A DNA stretch of 52,133 nucleotides from Gracilibacillus oryzae (GTDB taxonomy: Bacteria; Bacillota; Bacilli; Bacillales; Amphibacillaceae). Of the stretch, positions 8,682 through 16,123 are shown in pieces (within the stretch, counting starts at the first letter, position 1; every line of letters starts with the position of its first letter). The stretch lies in NCBI RefSeq assembly GCF_009498735.1, contig NZ_ML762428.1:1-52133 (forward strand). The letters are read 5' to 3'. Below the pieces are notes generated by a model that was given only the letters and a program-made list of their open reading frames with translations, was not told the origin of the DNA and did not search any database. A program made the translations under genes and the position numbers.

Positions 8682-8789
8682 TTGCGTAAGTTATTAGTGA
8701 TGTTATTTCTTCTATTAATAGCAAGCTTTAGTATATTTGGCTACAGCAATGCAAGTCAATCCGTTGAAAACTTCGAGATTGAAGAATAG
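8682..8789 (+). CDS. small secreted peptide candidate (35 residues)
   Basis: A TTG start follows GGGAGGGGTATCA at good spacing. The product begins MRKLLVMLFLLLIASFSIFG, a basic N-end plus a strong hydrophobic core, then YSNASQSVENFEIEE. SNA-SQ is a plausible signal peptidase site, leaving a ~12-residue acidic peptide. A strong hairpin terminator follows 25 bases after the stop. I do not recognise a family. It could be an exported signalling peptide or an orphan small membrane peptide. Confidence 0.45.
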   Translation: MRKLLVMLFLLLIASFSIFGYSNASQSVENFEIEE

Positions 8790-8814
8790 AAGAAATTGAA
8801 TAATAAAAAACACT

Positions 8815-8855
8815 AAAGGAGATTCGATTTCTGGAACAATCGAATCTCCTTTTTC
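8815..8855. terminator. bidirectional terminator
   Basis: A 15-bp perfect stem (AAAGGAGATTCGATT with AATCGAATCTCCTTT, 8-base loop) is flanked by A-rich sequence on the left and T-rich sequence on the right. It can end both the small peptide gene (plus) and the oxidoreductase gene (minus, stop at 8869). Confidence 0.88.
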
Positions 8856-8868
8856 ATTGAACTGCATT

Positions 8869-10158
8869 CTATCTTTTCAAATCTACTAATTCTTCTACTT
8901 TTACCGCTTGACCTGTTTGTAGTGATTTGTTGCCGGCAATTCCTGTAAGAATTGATATCGCACCATCAATATGGGAAGCTGCACGTTTGAATTCATCTTC
9001 TTCCGGCTCACCGAATAAATCATTTAATAATGCTGGATCACCACCGCCATGGCCGCCCTCTTTTTGTTCAACTTCTACCTCATACGACTCGCCGAACATC
9101 GGCAGCACTCGCAGTACTTTTTCCTTCAGCTTGCCTTCATCACCTTTTTCGCCACCTGAATTGATGTATGATTGTTCACGTACTTGTACTTCAATTCGCC
9201 CTTTTGTACCGTTAAAGGCGATCTGAAATCCTTCCCAAGGCAAGTAAGCGTTTAAAGAATAGGTTAAGATTGCTTTGTTTTTATATGTTACTAAAACACC
9301 TAACGTATCTTCAATATTAATCCCGTCACCGAAAACACTCTGGTCACGCTGGTATCCATCTTCTTTCTCTGCTTCTAAGTACATTTGACGCAAATGATCA
9401 TTTGCTTCTAAATCGATAGCGAATGAATCACTCTTCGCATGCTCACTGCCATGTGCTCGCTGATAAAAGTTCGTTTCCCCACGCTCTTCTGCATTTTCTT
9501 TTCCATAAAAACGCAGACCGCCAGTTGCATAAACTGTTTCCGGCTCTGAGTTCAGCCAGAAGTTGACCAAATCAAAGTGGTGAGTAGATTTGTGTACAAG
9601 AAGGCCGCCACTGTTACGCTTATCTCTGTGCCAGCGTCTGAAATAATCAGCACCATGCTGTGTATCTAATGCCCATTCGAAGTGAACAGAATTAACCTGG
9701 CCAATCACACCATCACGAATTAACTCACGGATTTTCGTATTATGTGGTGCATAGCGATAATTAAATGTTACGCGAACCTGCTGCCCTGTTCGTTCGATTG
9801 CATCAATAATCGCCTGTGTTTTTTCCGCATCGACTGTCATCGGTTTTTCTGTTATTACGTCACAACCTAGTTCCATTGCACGGATGATATATTTATGGTG
9901 GGTACGGTCCATTGATGTGACAATAACAATATCCGGTTTTTCTGTTTCAATCATTTCATCAAAACGATCTGCTGTATATGTGTTTATTTTTGCTGTATTA
10001 TACTTGTCTTCCAACAGTTTATTCGCATAATTTAATCTTGTCTGGTTAGAATCACAAAATGCCACTAATGAACTTGTCTCCTGAAAGTCACGTACCAATG
10101 CTCCGTAGAAAAACTCTGCTCGACCGCCAGTACCAACTAATACATACTTTTTCTTCAA
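8869..10158 (-). CDS. Gfo/Idh/MocA family oxidoreductase
   Basis: The 429-residue NAD(P)-dependent sugar or polyol dehydrogenase family protein has an N-terminal Rossmann fold: KKYVLVGTGGRAEFFYGALV with a GxGGR nucleotide loop, then VIVTSMDRTHHKYI and the EKP motif in DVITEKPMTVDAEKTQ. The C-terminal domain includes LLVHKSTHHFDLVNFWLNS, the usual catalytic His region. The start is a TTG at 10158 preceded by TAGGGGTG; a longer frame upstream runs through the promoter. A cre-like site lies 22-36 bases upstream of the start, so catabolite control is likely. The substrate cannot be told from sequence. Confidence 0.85.
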   Translation of the reverse strand: MKKKYVLVGTGGRAEFFYGALVRDFQETSSLVAFCDSNQTRLNYANKLLEDKYNTAKINTYTADRFDEMIETEKPDIVIVTSMDRTHHKYIIRAMELGCDVITEKPMTVDAEKTQAIIDAIERTGQQVRVTFNYRYAPHNTKIRELIRDGVIGQVNSVHFEWALDTQHGADYFRRWHRDKRNSGGLLVHKSTHHFDLVNFWLNSEPETVYATGGLRFYGKENAEERGETNFYQRAHGSEHAKSDSFAIDLEANDHLRQMYLEAEKEDGYQRDQSVFGDGINIEDTLGVLVTYKNKAILTYSLNAYLPWEGFQIAFNGTKGRIEVQVREQSYINSGGEKGDEGKLKEKVLRVLPMFGESYEVEVEQKEGGHGGGDPALLNDLFGEPEEDEFKRAASHIDGAISILTGIAGNKSLQTGQAVKVEELVDLKR

Positions 10159-10179
10159 AGAAAACACCCCTACCTTTTT

Positions 10180-10194
10180 TGTAATCGTTTGCAA
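10180..10194 (-). promoter_or_regulatory. cre-like CcpA operator
   Basis: TTGCAAACGATTACA fits the degenerate cre consensus WTGNAANCGNWNNCW at every fixed position. Its place just before the TTG start would suit roadblock or promoter occlusion by CcpA. Confidence 0.6.
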
Positions 10195-10367
10195 AATTAA
10201 TATGAAAATAACAACGTTGTTATGATTATAAATCAATTCTCGGAAAATAGCAACTGCTAATCTTTGATTTTGTTTGTCTTTTTTTGATTTTTTTTGTTTG
10301 CCTGCAACAATCCTATAATTACAAAGATGATTAGATGCTTGGGAATCGGGTAGAGATTACTAGATAG

Positions 10368-10399
10368 AAAAAATAAAAACCCTCTCCTGTTCGAGAGGG
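10368..10399 (-). terminator. terminator of the LysM-3D gene
   Basis: CCCTCTC pairs with GAGAGGG around a six-base loop, and on the minus strand this is followed by TTTTTATTTTTT. It lies 8 bases past the stop. The stretch 10195-10367 to its left is AT-rich and shows no gene. Confidence 0.85.
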
Positions 10400-10407
10400 C
10401 TGCATGC

Positions 10408-11208
10408 CTAGTTTAATATTGTTACTTGAACTTGTCTTCTTCCCCAATTTAAAGCTTCTTGCTTTGTAGGAACATGAAGGTCCACTTTATTTCCATTAAT
10501 TGCGCCGCCAGTGTCCCCTGCAATTGCTTCACCATAACCTTCCACATATACTCTTGAACCAAGTGGAATAACGTTTGGATCAACAGCAATTACTTTCATA
10601 TTAGGGTTTTCCAATAAATTGATACCTGTTGCTGTTATACCTGAACAACCAGCACATTTTGCAGTATAGGCAGTTGCTGTTACATTTATCGTTTTACCTG
10701 ACTTCTCTTGATTACTAGTCTTTTCCTGTTTTTTCACTTCTGTTGTTTTTACTTCAGCAGGATCTGTAGCTTCTGGCGTTGAAGCAACTGTTACTTTCGC
10801 CTCTTGCTCTGCCTTTTCCTGATCTGAATCTTGGTCTGAATCTTCGTTATTTTCCGCAGATTCTTTAATCGTTAACTCTTCTCCAATCAGGATTAAGTTT
10901 GTTTCAAGGTTATTCCATTCTTTTATATCATTTATCAATACATCATGTTCTTTAGCAATTTCACTTAAAGAATCACCTTTTTTCACAATGTAAGTAATTT
11001 CTCTCTCTATATTTAAAATTTGCTTAGGAATTATGATATTTGATTCTAAGCTGTTCATTTCTCTTAATTTAGCAACAGATGTATTATGATCCTCTGCAAT
11101 CTTCCATAAACTATCACCTTGCTCTACTTCGTATTCGGCTGCTTGTAATGGTGCTACTGCTAGAAAACTAGTAGCGATAAACGCTGTGGATAATAAAAAC
11201 TTTTTCAT
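10408..11208 (-). CDS. secreted cell-wall protein, two LysM motifs plus 3D domain (YocH-like)
   Basis: The 266-residue protein starts with a signal peptide (MKKFLLSTAFIATSFLAVAPLQA, cut after QAA). Two LysM peptidoglycan-binding motifs follow: YEVEQGDSLWKIAEDHNTSV (about 25-70) and YIVKKGDSLSEIAKEHDVLI (about 73-116). A charged E/D/Q/K linker (about 117-170) leads to a C-terminal 3D domain with AVDPNVIPLGSRVYVEG, AGDTGGAINGNKVDLHV and the three conserved Asp residues (VDP, GDTGG, VDLHV). This is the architecture of B. subtilis YocH, a presumed muralytic enzyme. ATG 11208 follows GGAGGCAACTCGG. The ~100-base leader includes TGTTAC and TGTAAC 22 bases apart, a weak hint of WalR control. Confidence 0.88.
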   Translation of the reverse strand: MKKFLLSTAFIATSFLAVAPLQAAEYEVEQGDSLWKIAEDHNTSVAKLREMNSLESNIIIPKQILNIEREITYIVKKGDSLSEIAKEHDVLINDIKEWNNLETNLILIGEELTIKESAENNEDSDQDSDQEKAEQEAKVTVASTPEATDPAEVKTTEVKKQEKTSNQEKSGKTINVTATAYTAKCAGCSGITATGINLLENPNMKVIAVDPNVIPLGSRVYVEGYGEAIAGDTGGAINGNKVDLHVPTKQEALNWGRRQVQVTILN

Positions 11209-11405
11209 CCGAGTTGCCTCCTTTCATGTTGACAAGCACAAATATAACATAGAAGGATCCCCCTTGTGGTTACAGGGAAATTAAGAGTCTGTAACAATAA
11301 TTACGTTATAATAGAATGCTTGTCACATTTGTCATTATGGGGCAACAATTCGTAGTTTTATACATCCACATGTAATATTTTCTATTTTTTATCCATAATT
11401 CCCTA

Positions 11406-12953
11406 TCAATCTGTCAAAATCTTATAATTATGATTGCATGTAGCAACTAGTTGTTCTTTACTTAATAGATCATCCGCAATCAGTTCTGTCATATCGATTG
11501 GAATATCCTTGACGATCTGTTTTCCCTGAAACATAAAATAGTTTCCGCCACCGCTTGCACGGTAATTGTTCATTACTACATCAAACTCTTCCTCTAATTC
11601 GAGAGGTTTCCCCTGATGGAAAAGCTTTGTTACACGCTCACCTTCAGGGCGGGAAATGTTCAACTCATATTCAATCCCTTCCCACATATCATAATTGTAA
11701 TGCTGCGGTTTTGGTTCAATAAAACTCGGATTGATGGAGACTTCGCCATTAGCATTAACTGCAAAATAACTCGCAGACTGTTCTAGTGCGTCTTTGATGT
11801 CTTGTCCCGTTAATCGCAATACCTTTAATGTATTAGGATAAATATAATTTGATACAATATCTCTCATCGTCACTTTTTCCGGAAAACCTGGTGATTTGTC
11901 ATGAAAAAGTGCGGTACATGAAATATCTGTTTTCGACACATTCATCTGCAGAAAATTCACATATTCAATAAAGGGGTGTTCTTCCAGTCTTGCATGGAAT
12001 GCATCCTGTATTGTCATCTCTCCAACAACTTCAGTAATTGGCTGATCAAGCCACTTTTGCACATTTTTTTCATCTTCCAGGATTGCTTGGGAGATTATTG
12101 GATCTGCCGGTTCATCCCCTACATAATGCAATTGCGGGTTTATTGAGCGGATTGTGTCTCCATCCCATGTAATCGAAACTTCCCCCAGTGCATGTCCATT
12201 GCTGCCAGTCTGGATTACCTTAACACCATTGATTTCTGTTGTGAGAAAGCGGTGCTGGTGACCAGTTATAAGAATATCTATCCCTTCTACTTCCTGACAG
12301 ATTTGATAGCCCTGATTTTCTCCAGTAAGAGGTTCTGTTGGTTCCCCAGTCTCCGGATCTCGTTCCAACCCGCCATGATAACATACAACGATAAGATCTG
12401 GATTCTCTGCTTCCTTTACTTTTTTGACCCATTTTTTTGCTGACACACAGGCATCTTCAAATAAAAGGCCTTCGATATTATTCGGATCTTCCCAGTTTGG
12501 GATATAATGTGTTGTTATACCAATAAAGGCAATTCTCTTTCCTTCTGTTTCTTTGATAGTATAAGCTTTTCTGAAATATGGTTCTTGTGTGCTTTTGTCT
12601 AATATATTGGCAGATAAAATGGGATAGTTTGCATTATTTACAGCATCCTGCAGGTATGGTAATCCATAATTAAATTCATGATTTCCCAACACGGCGAAGT
12701 CATAGTGTAACATGTTGCCAATTTGAACAAGTGGACTGATTCTGTCCTTATGATATTTTGCAAAATAATATGTAAAAGGGCTTCCCTGTATATAATCCCC
12801 GTTATCCATTAAGATGACATTGTTTTTTTCTCTGATGTTATTTATAATTGCTGCAATTTTAGCTAACCCCATATTTTCTTCCTGACTGTCTCGATAATTA
12901 GTTGGGGCTATATATCCATGAATATCACTTGTTATACAAATAGATAGTTGCAT
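11406..12953 (-). CDS. bifunctional metallophosphatase/5'-nucleotidase, cytoplasmic (YunD-like)
   Basis: This 515-residue enzyme of the UshA/5'-nucleotidase family probably removes phosphate from nucleotides or related esters. The N-terminal calcineurin-type domain has TSDIHGYI, MDNGDYIQGSP, LGNHEFNYG, CYHGG and TGHQHRF, a complete set of metal ligands. The C-terminal 5'-nucleotidase domain has DIVSNYIYPNTLKVLRLTG and NNYRASGGGNYFMF. There is no signal peptide, unlike the large secreted paralogue at 18471-23237. The start at 12953 follows AAAGGAGAGATTCT. It is transcribed alone; a TATAAT lies about 40 bases upstream. Confidence 0.88.
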   Translation of the reverse strand: MQLSICITSDIHGYIAPTNYRDSQEENMGLAKIAAIINNIREKNNVILMDNGDYIQGSPFTYYFAKYHKDRISPLVQIGNMLHYDFAVLGNHEFNYGLPYLQDAVNNANYPILSANILDKSTQEPYFRKAYTIKETEGKRIAFIGITTHYIPNWEDPNNIEGLLFEDACVSAKKWVKKVKEAENPDLIVVCYHGGLERDPETGEPTEPLTGENQGYQICQEVEGIDILITGHQHRFLTTEINGVKVIQTGSNGHALGEVSITWDGDTIRSINPQLHYVGDEPADPIISQAILEDEKNVQKWLDQPITEVVGEMTIQDAFHARLEEHPFIEYVNFLQMNVSKTDISCTALFHDKSPGFPEKVTMRDIVSNYIYPNTLKVLRLTGQDIKDALEQSASYFAVNANGEVSINPSFIEPKPQHYNYDMWEGIEYELNISRPEGERVTKLFHQGKPLELEEEFDVVMNNYRASGGGNYFMFQGKQIVKDIPIDMTELIADDLLSKEQLVATCNHNYKILTD

Positions 12954-13074
12954 AGAATCTCTCCTTTTCTGATCATTTCATCTCATTATAACGAAAAAAA
13001 ATAGACAAGAGGAAAAAGTTTACACTATCTTTACTTAGTTTTAACACTGAGTTTTCAATGATTTGTTATATTAA

Positions 13075-13172
13075 GAGTGTTCCAAATTGAGCAATGCTGC
13101 AAAGATTGCTTTCTCACAAAATGATAGCCCCTTTTTCTTGTTTGCCGATGACACGTCTCATCGGCATATTTT
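13075..13172 (+). ncRNA. possible small RNA ending in an intrinsic terminator
   Basis: No protein frame explains this gap. A perfect 9-bp hairpin (TGCCGATGA with TCATCGGCA, loop CACGTC, 13143-13166) is followed by TATTTTTATG, a plus-strand terminator with no coding gene before it. Upstream is an AGCAAT/ATTGCT hairpin and an unpaired AGCCCCTTTTT stretch, the layout of a C-rich Bacillus small RNA. TTATATTAAG near 13062 could be a -10. The start is a guess. Confidence 0.35.
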
Positions 13173-13257
13173 TATGTATTTTTTACTCCCCTGCTTTCTA
13201 TCACAATATATTTAAAAAATGAGACTCGAAATATCCATCCATTCCTCCCACATATAA

Positions 13258-13284
13258 AAAACCACACCTTCATCAAGATGTGGT
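13258..13284 (-). terminator. terminator of the nitroreductase gene
   Basis: ACCACATC and GATGTGGT-type arms pair (ACCACACCTTCATCAAGATGTGGT on the plus strand), and the minus strand continues as TTTTTTAT. It lies directly after the stop at 13290. Confidence 0.85.
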
Positions 13285-13289
13285 CTCTA

Positions 13290-13856
13290 TTATGATAATT
13301 CTGTTATTCGATCTGTTGCAGGTATTCTCATAACAGGACTCTGGTCTTTTGCCGGATAACCAACTTGCAGCAGTCCTATGACACGTTCATTATCTTGTAA
13401 ACGGATTAAATCTGCCGTTTCCTCACAGAATGCCAATTTACCAGTTTTCCAGAACACACTCAATCCTTTTTCCCATGCTAATAGACTGAAGTTCTGAATT
13501 AAACAGCTGGCAGACGCATAGTCTTCTTCAATTAATTTTTCGATTGGATTTACCTGATTAATAACAAAGATGATAAAAGGAACACTCATTATTTTCTGGT
13601 ATCCTATTTCCCCAATCTGTTCCAGCTCTTCTTCAGATGCATTTTTCGCCTTTTCTTTTGCAATGTCGCGATTGATTTCAGCGAGTTTCTTTTTTGTCTC
13701 ATCTGTAACAAAAACAAATCGCCACGGTTCGGTCATTTTATGATTTGGGACCCATACCGCAACATCTAATAATTCTTTCATTAAATCTGCTGATACAGCA
13801 TCCTCTTTATACGCAGCAATGGAGCGGCGATCTTTTATTAATTGTTTTAAGTCCAA
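13290..13856 (-). CDS. nitroreductase family flavoprotein (YfhC-like)
   Basis: The 188-residue protein of the FMN-dependent nitroreductase superfamily shows the N-terminal IKDRRSIAAYKEDAVS with the RRS flavin-phosphate motif, WVPNHKMTEPWRFVFV, and the C-terminal VIGLLQVGYPAK. Family members reduce nitro compounds, quinones or flavins with NAD(P)H. The start is TTG at 13856 with AAAGGTGG at correct spacing; an in-frame stop lies just upstream, which fixes it. A Fur-like palindrome sits 26-40 bases before the start, so iron control is likely. I recall B. subtilis yfhC also being a Fur target. The true substrate is unknown. Confidence 0.85.
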   Translation of the reverse strand: MDLKQLIKDRRSIAAYKEDAVSADLMKELLDVAVWVPNHKMTEPWRFVFVTDETKKKLAEINRDIAKEKAKNASEEELEQIGEIGYQKIMSVPFIIFVINQVNPIEKLIEEDYASASCLIQNFSLLAWEKGLSVFWKTGKLAFCEETADLIRLQDNERVIGLLQVGYPAKDQSPVMRIPATDRITELS

Positions 13857-13881
13857 TGTTCATCCACCTTTCGAACTTAAT

Positions 13882-13896
13882 TGAGAATCATTTTCA
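13882..13896 (-). promoter_or_regulatory. Fur-box-like 7-1-7 operator
   Basis: TGAGAATCATTTTCA differs from the Fur 7-1-7 consensus TGATAATNATTATCA by one base in each half. It lies just upstream of the nitroreductase start. PerR or Zur binding is possible, but the TGA/TCA ends favour Fur. Confidence 0.6.
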
Positions 13897-13984
13897 ATGG
13901 TAACACAAATTATTACCAAAAACAAGGTAAATTCTTTTTGAAGTTCCTTTTAAGATAAATTATTCAAATTTTCAAAAAAATACC

Positions 13985-14013
13985 TTGCTTATCATTTACA
14001 TTTCATGTAAGAT
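13985..14013 (+). promoter_or_regulatory. promoter of the SAM-riboswitch/yitJ-metE transcript
   Basis: TTGCTT (13985-13990), a 17-base spacer and TAAGAT (14008-14013) fit sigma-A. Transcription would begin about 14021, shortly before the riboswitch. Confidence 0.6.
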
Positions 14014-14037
14014 GTTGACAGCGAAAACTTTATAGCA

Positions 14038-14200
14038 AACTCTTATCAAGAGAGGTGGAGGGACTGGCCCTGTGATACCTCAGCAACCGTCTTACAATAG
14101 ACAAGGTGCTAATTCCAGCAAGCGACCATGCTTGAACGATGAGGAAACGATTTATTCCCATTAAGGGCCTTCATCAATCAAGATGAAGGCCCTTTTTTAT
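14038..14200 (+). promoter_or_regulatory. SAM-I (S-box) riboswitch with terminator
   Basis: The conserved S-box core is clear: CTTATCAAGAGAGGTGGAGG, then GGGACTGGCCCTGTGATACC, CAGCAACC, AAGGTGCTAATTCC and a closing ACGATGAGG. It is followed by a strong terminator, AAGGGCCTTCATC pairing with GATGAAGGCCCTT and then TTTTTAT (14163-14200). High SAM should stop transcription before yitJ and metE. Confidence 0.96.
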
Positions 14201-14251
14201 ACTATCATTCGCTGATAGTACGATTATTTTTATAGAAATGAGGTGAGTAGA

Positions 14252-16096
14252 ATGTCAACACTGAGGAAAGAATTACAAGAAAAAATTCTAATAGCTGATG
14301 GAGCAATCGGCACATTGCTTTATGCGCATGGATTAGAACAATGCTTCGAAGCATTTAACCTTTCGAAACAAGAGGAAGTCCTTCAGGTTCATCGTTCCTA
14401 TATCGAGGCAGGTGCAGATATTATCCAGACAAACACATATGGCGCCAACTATATTAAACTAGCTCGATACGGCCTGGAAGATCAAGTGCACGAGATTAAT
14501 GCAGAAGCAGTTAAGATTGCAAAAAAGGCAGCAAATCCCGACACTTTTGTACTTGGAACAATTGGCGGCATCAGGGGTATCCAGAAGTTAATCACATCAA
14601 AGAAAGAGATTATCCGCAGTTTTAAAGAACAGTTATTTCCATTGCTGTTAGAAGGCGTCGATGGAATCTTATTAGAAACGTATTATGATCTTGAAGAATT
14701 GCAAACAGTCTTAGAGATTGTCAGAAAAGAAACAGATCTGCCTGTTATCACAAATGTATCCATGCATGAACCAGGCATTTTGGAAAACGGAACATTGCTG
14801 ACAGATGCGTTTTATCAATTGGAGGATTCAGGAGCAGATGTTGTCGGAGTAAATTGCCGTCTGGGACCACATCACATGATAAAAGCATTAGAAGCAGTAC
14901 CATTGCTTAAATACGCTTATTTATCCGCTTTTCCGAATGCCAGCTTACCAGCATATGAAAATGGCAAACTTGTTTACAGTGACAAAACGGAATACTTCAA
15001 ACAATGTGCTATAAAGTTTCGCGATCAGGGTGTCCGTCTTATGGGAGGATGCTGTGGCACAACGCCCGAACACATTCAGGCATTGAAGGAAGGAATCAAC
15101 GGGCTTGAACCTATTACCGAAAAAACTGTAAAAGAAAATCCGCTAATTGTTACACAATCAGAGCCTCAACAAGAAACCCAACAGCCTGGAATACTTGAGA
15201 AAGTAAACGAAAGACATACCGTTATTGTTGAATTGGATGCACCCAAACATCTGGAAATTGATGAATTTATGGAAGGGGTAAAGCAATTAAATGATGCTGG
15301 TGCCGATGCAATTACTTTAGCAGACAATTCACTTGCAACACCCCGAATTAGTAATTTTGCAATGGCAATGAAAATGAAAGAATTAAACTTAAATGCCCAA
15401 CCACTTATTCACTTAACCTGTCGTGATCGTAATTTGATTGGATTACAAGCACATCTCATGGGATTACATACCATAGGTTTCCATGAAATCTTAGCGATAA
15501 CAGGTGACCCAACGAGAATAGGCGGTTTTCCCGGTGCATCTTCCGTTTTTGATGTCACCTCATTTGAGTTAATCCGCCTGATCAAACAGTGTAACCAAGG
15601 ATTATCTTTCTCAGGTGCTCCATTACGGAAAAAGACAAATTTCAAAGTTGCAGCAGCATTTAACCCGAATGTTGCCAACCTTGAAAAAGCTGTCAAACGA
15701 ATGGAAAAGAAGATTGACCATGGTGCTGATTACTTTTTAACCCAACCAGTATTCAACCATGAACAAATTATCGCTTTACACCGTGAAACAAAACATTTAA
15801 GTACACCAATTTTCCTTGGCATTATGCCATTAGTGTCACATAAAAATGCCGAATTCCTCCATCATGAAGTTCCCGGCATGAAACTTTCTGATGAGGTTCG
15901 CGCAAGAATGCAGGCACAGACTAACCGGCATGACGCAGTACAAGAAGGAATTCAGATTGCTAAAGAATTGATCGACACAGCTATTAACTATTTTAACGGA
16001 ATTTATTTAATTACGCCATTTATGCGCTATCAAATTACGACAGAATTAACCAAATATATTATAAAAGTGAGTAATAAGAAGAAAATATTACATTGA
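14252..16096 (+). CDS. yitJ: bifunctional homocysteine S-methyltransferase / methylenetetrahydrofolate reductase
   Basis: The 614-residue YitJ-type fusion has an N-terminal domain (about 1-295) that is a zinc-dependent homocysteine methyltransferase: DGAIGTLLYAHG, QTNTYGANY, and the zinc cysteines in VGVNCRLG and MGGCCGTTPEH. The C-terminal domain (about 315-610) is a MetF-like flavoenzyme: HLTCRDRNLIGLQAHLMGLH, ILAITGDPTRIGG and YFLTQPVFN. Together they supply methyl groups for methionine. ATG 14252 is preferred because GAGGTGAG precedes it; a GTG 9 bases upstream overlaps this site. It is the first gene after the S-box and is followed by metE. Confidence 0.95.
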   Translation: MSTLRKELQEKILIADGAIGTLLYAHGLEQCFEAFNLSKQEEVLQVHRSYIEAGADIIQTNTYGANYIKLARYGLEDQVHEINAEAVKIAKKAANPDTFVLGTIGGIRGIQKLITSKKEIIRSFKEQLFPLLLEGVDGILLETYYDLEELQTVLEIVRKETDLPVITNVSMHEPGILENGTLLTDAFYQLEDSGADVVGVNCRLGPHHMIKALEAVPLLKYAYLSAFPNASLPAYENGKLVYSDKTEYFKQCAIKFRDQGVRLMGGCCGTTPEHIQALKEGINGLEPITEKTVKENPLIVTQSEPQQETQQPGILEKVNERHTVIVELDAPKHLEIDEFMEGVKQLNDAGADAITLADNSLATPRISNFAMAMKMKELNLNAQPLIHLTCRDRNLIGLQAHLMGLHTIGFHEILAITGDPTRIGGFPGASSVFDVTSFELIRLIKQCNQGLSFSGAPLRKKTNFKVAAAFNPNVANLEKAVKRMEKKIDHGADYFLTQPVFNHEQIIALHRETKHLSTPIFLGIMPLVSHKNAEFLHHEVPGMKLSDEVRARMQAQTNRHDAVQEGIQIAKELIDTAINYFNGIYLITPFMRYQITTELTKYIIKVSNKKKILH

Positions 16097-16123
16097 TAAA
16101 TTTTATACAGGAGAGTGACAATA

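Noticed and set aside
8503-8724. A 73-codon frame overlapping the start of the DHQ synthase-like gene
   Set aside because: It has no good ribosome site and lies in another frame over the true start and its GGAGG.
11230-11340. WalR operator for the LysM-3D gene
   Set aside because: Only two half-sites, 22 bases apart instead of 11, were found, so a feature is not claimed.
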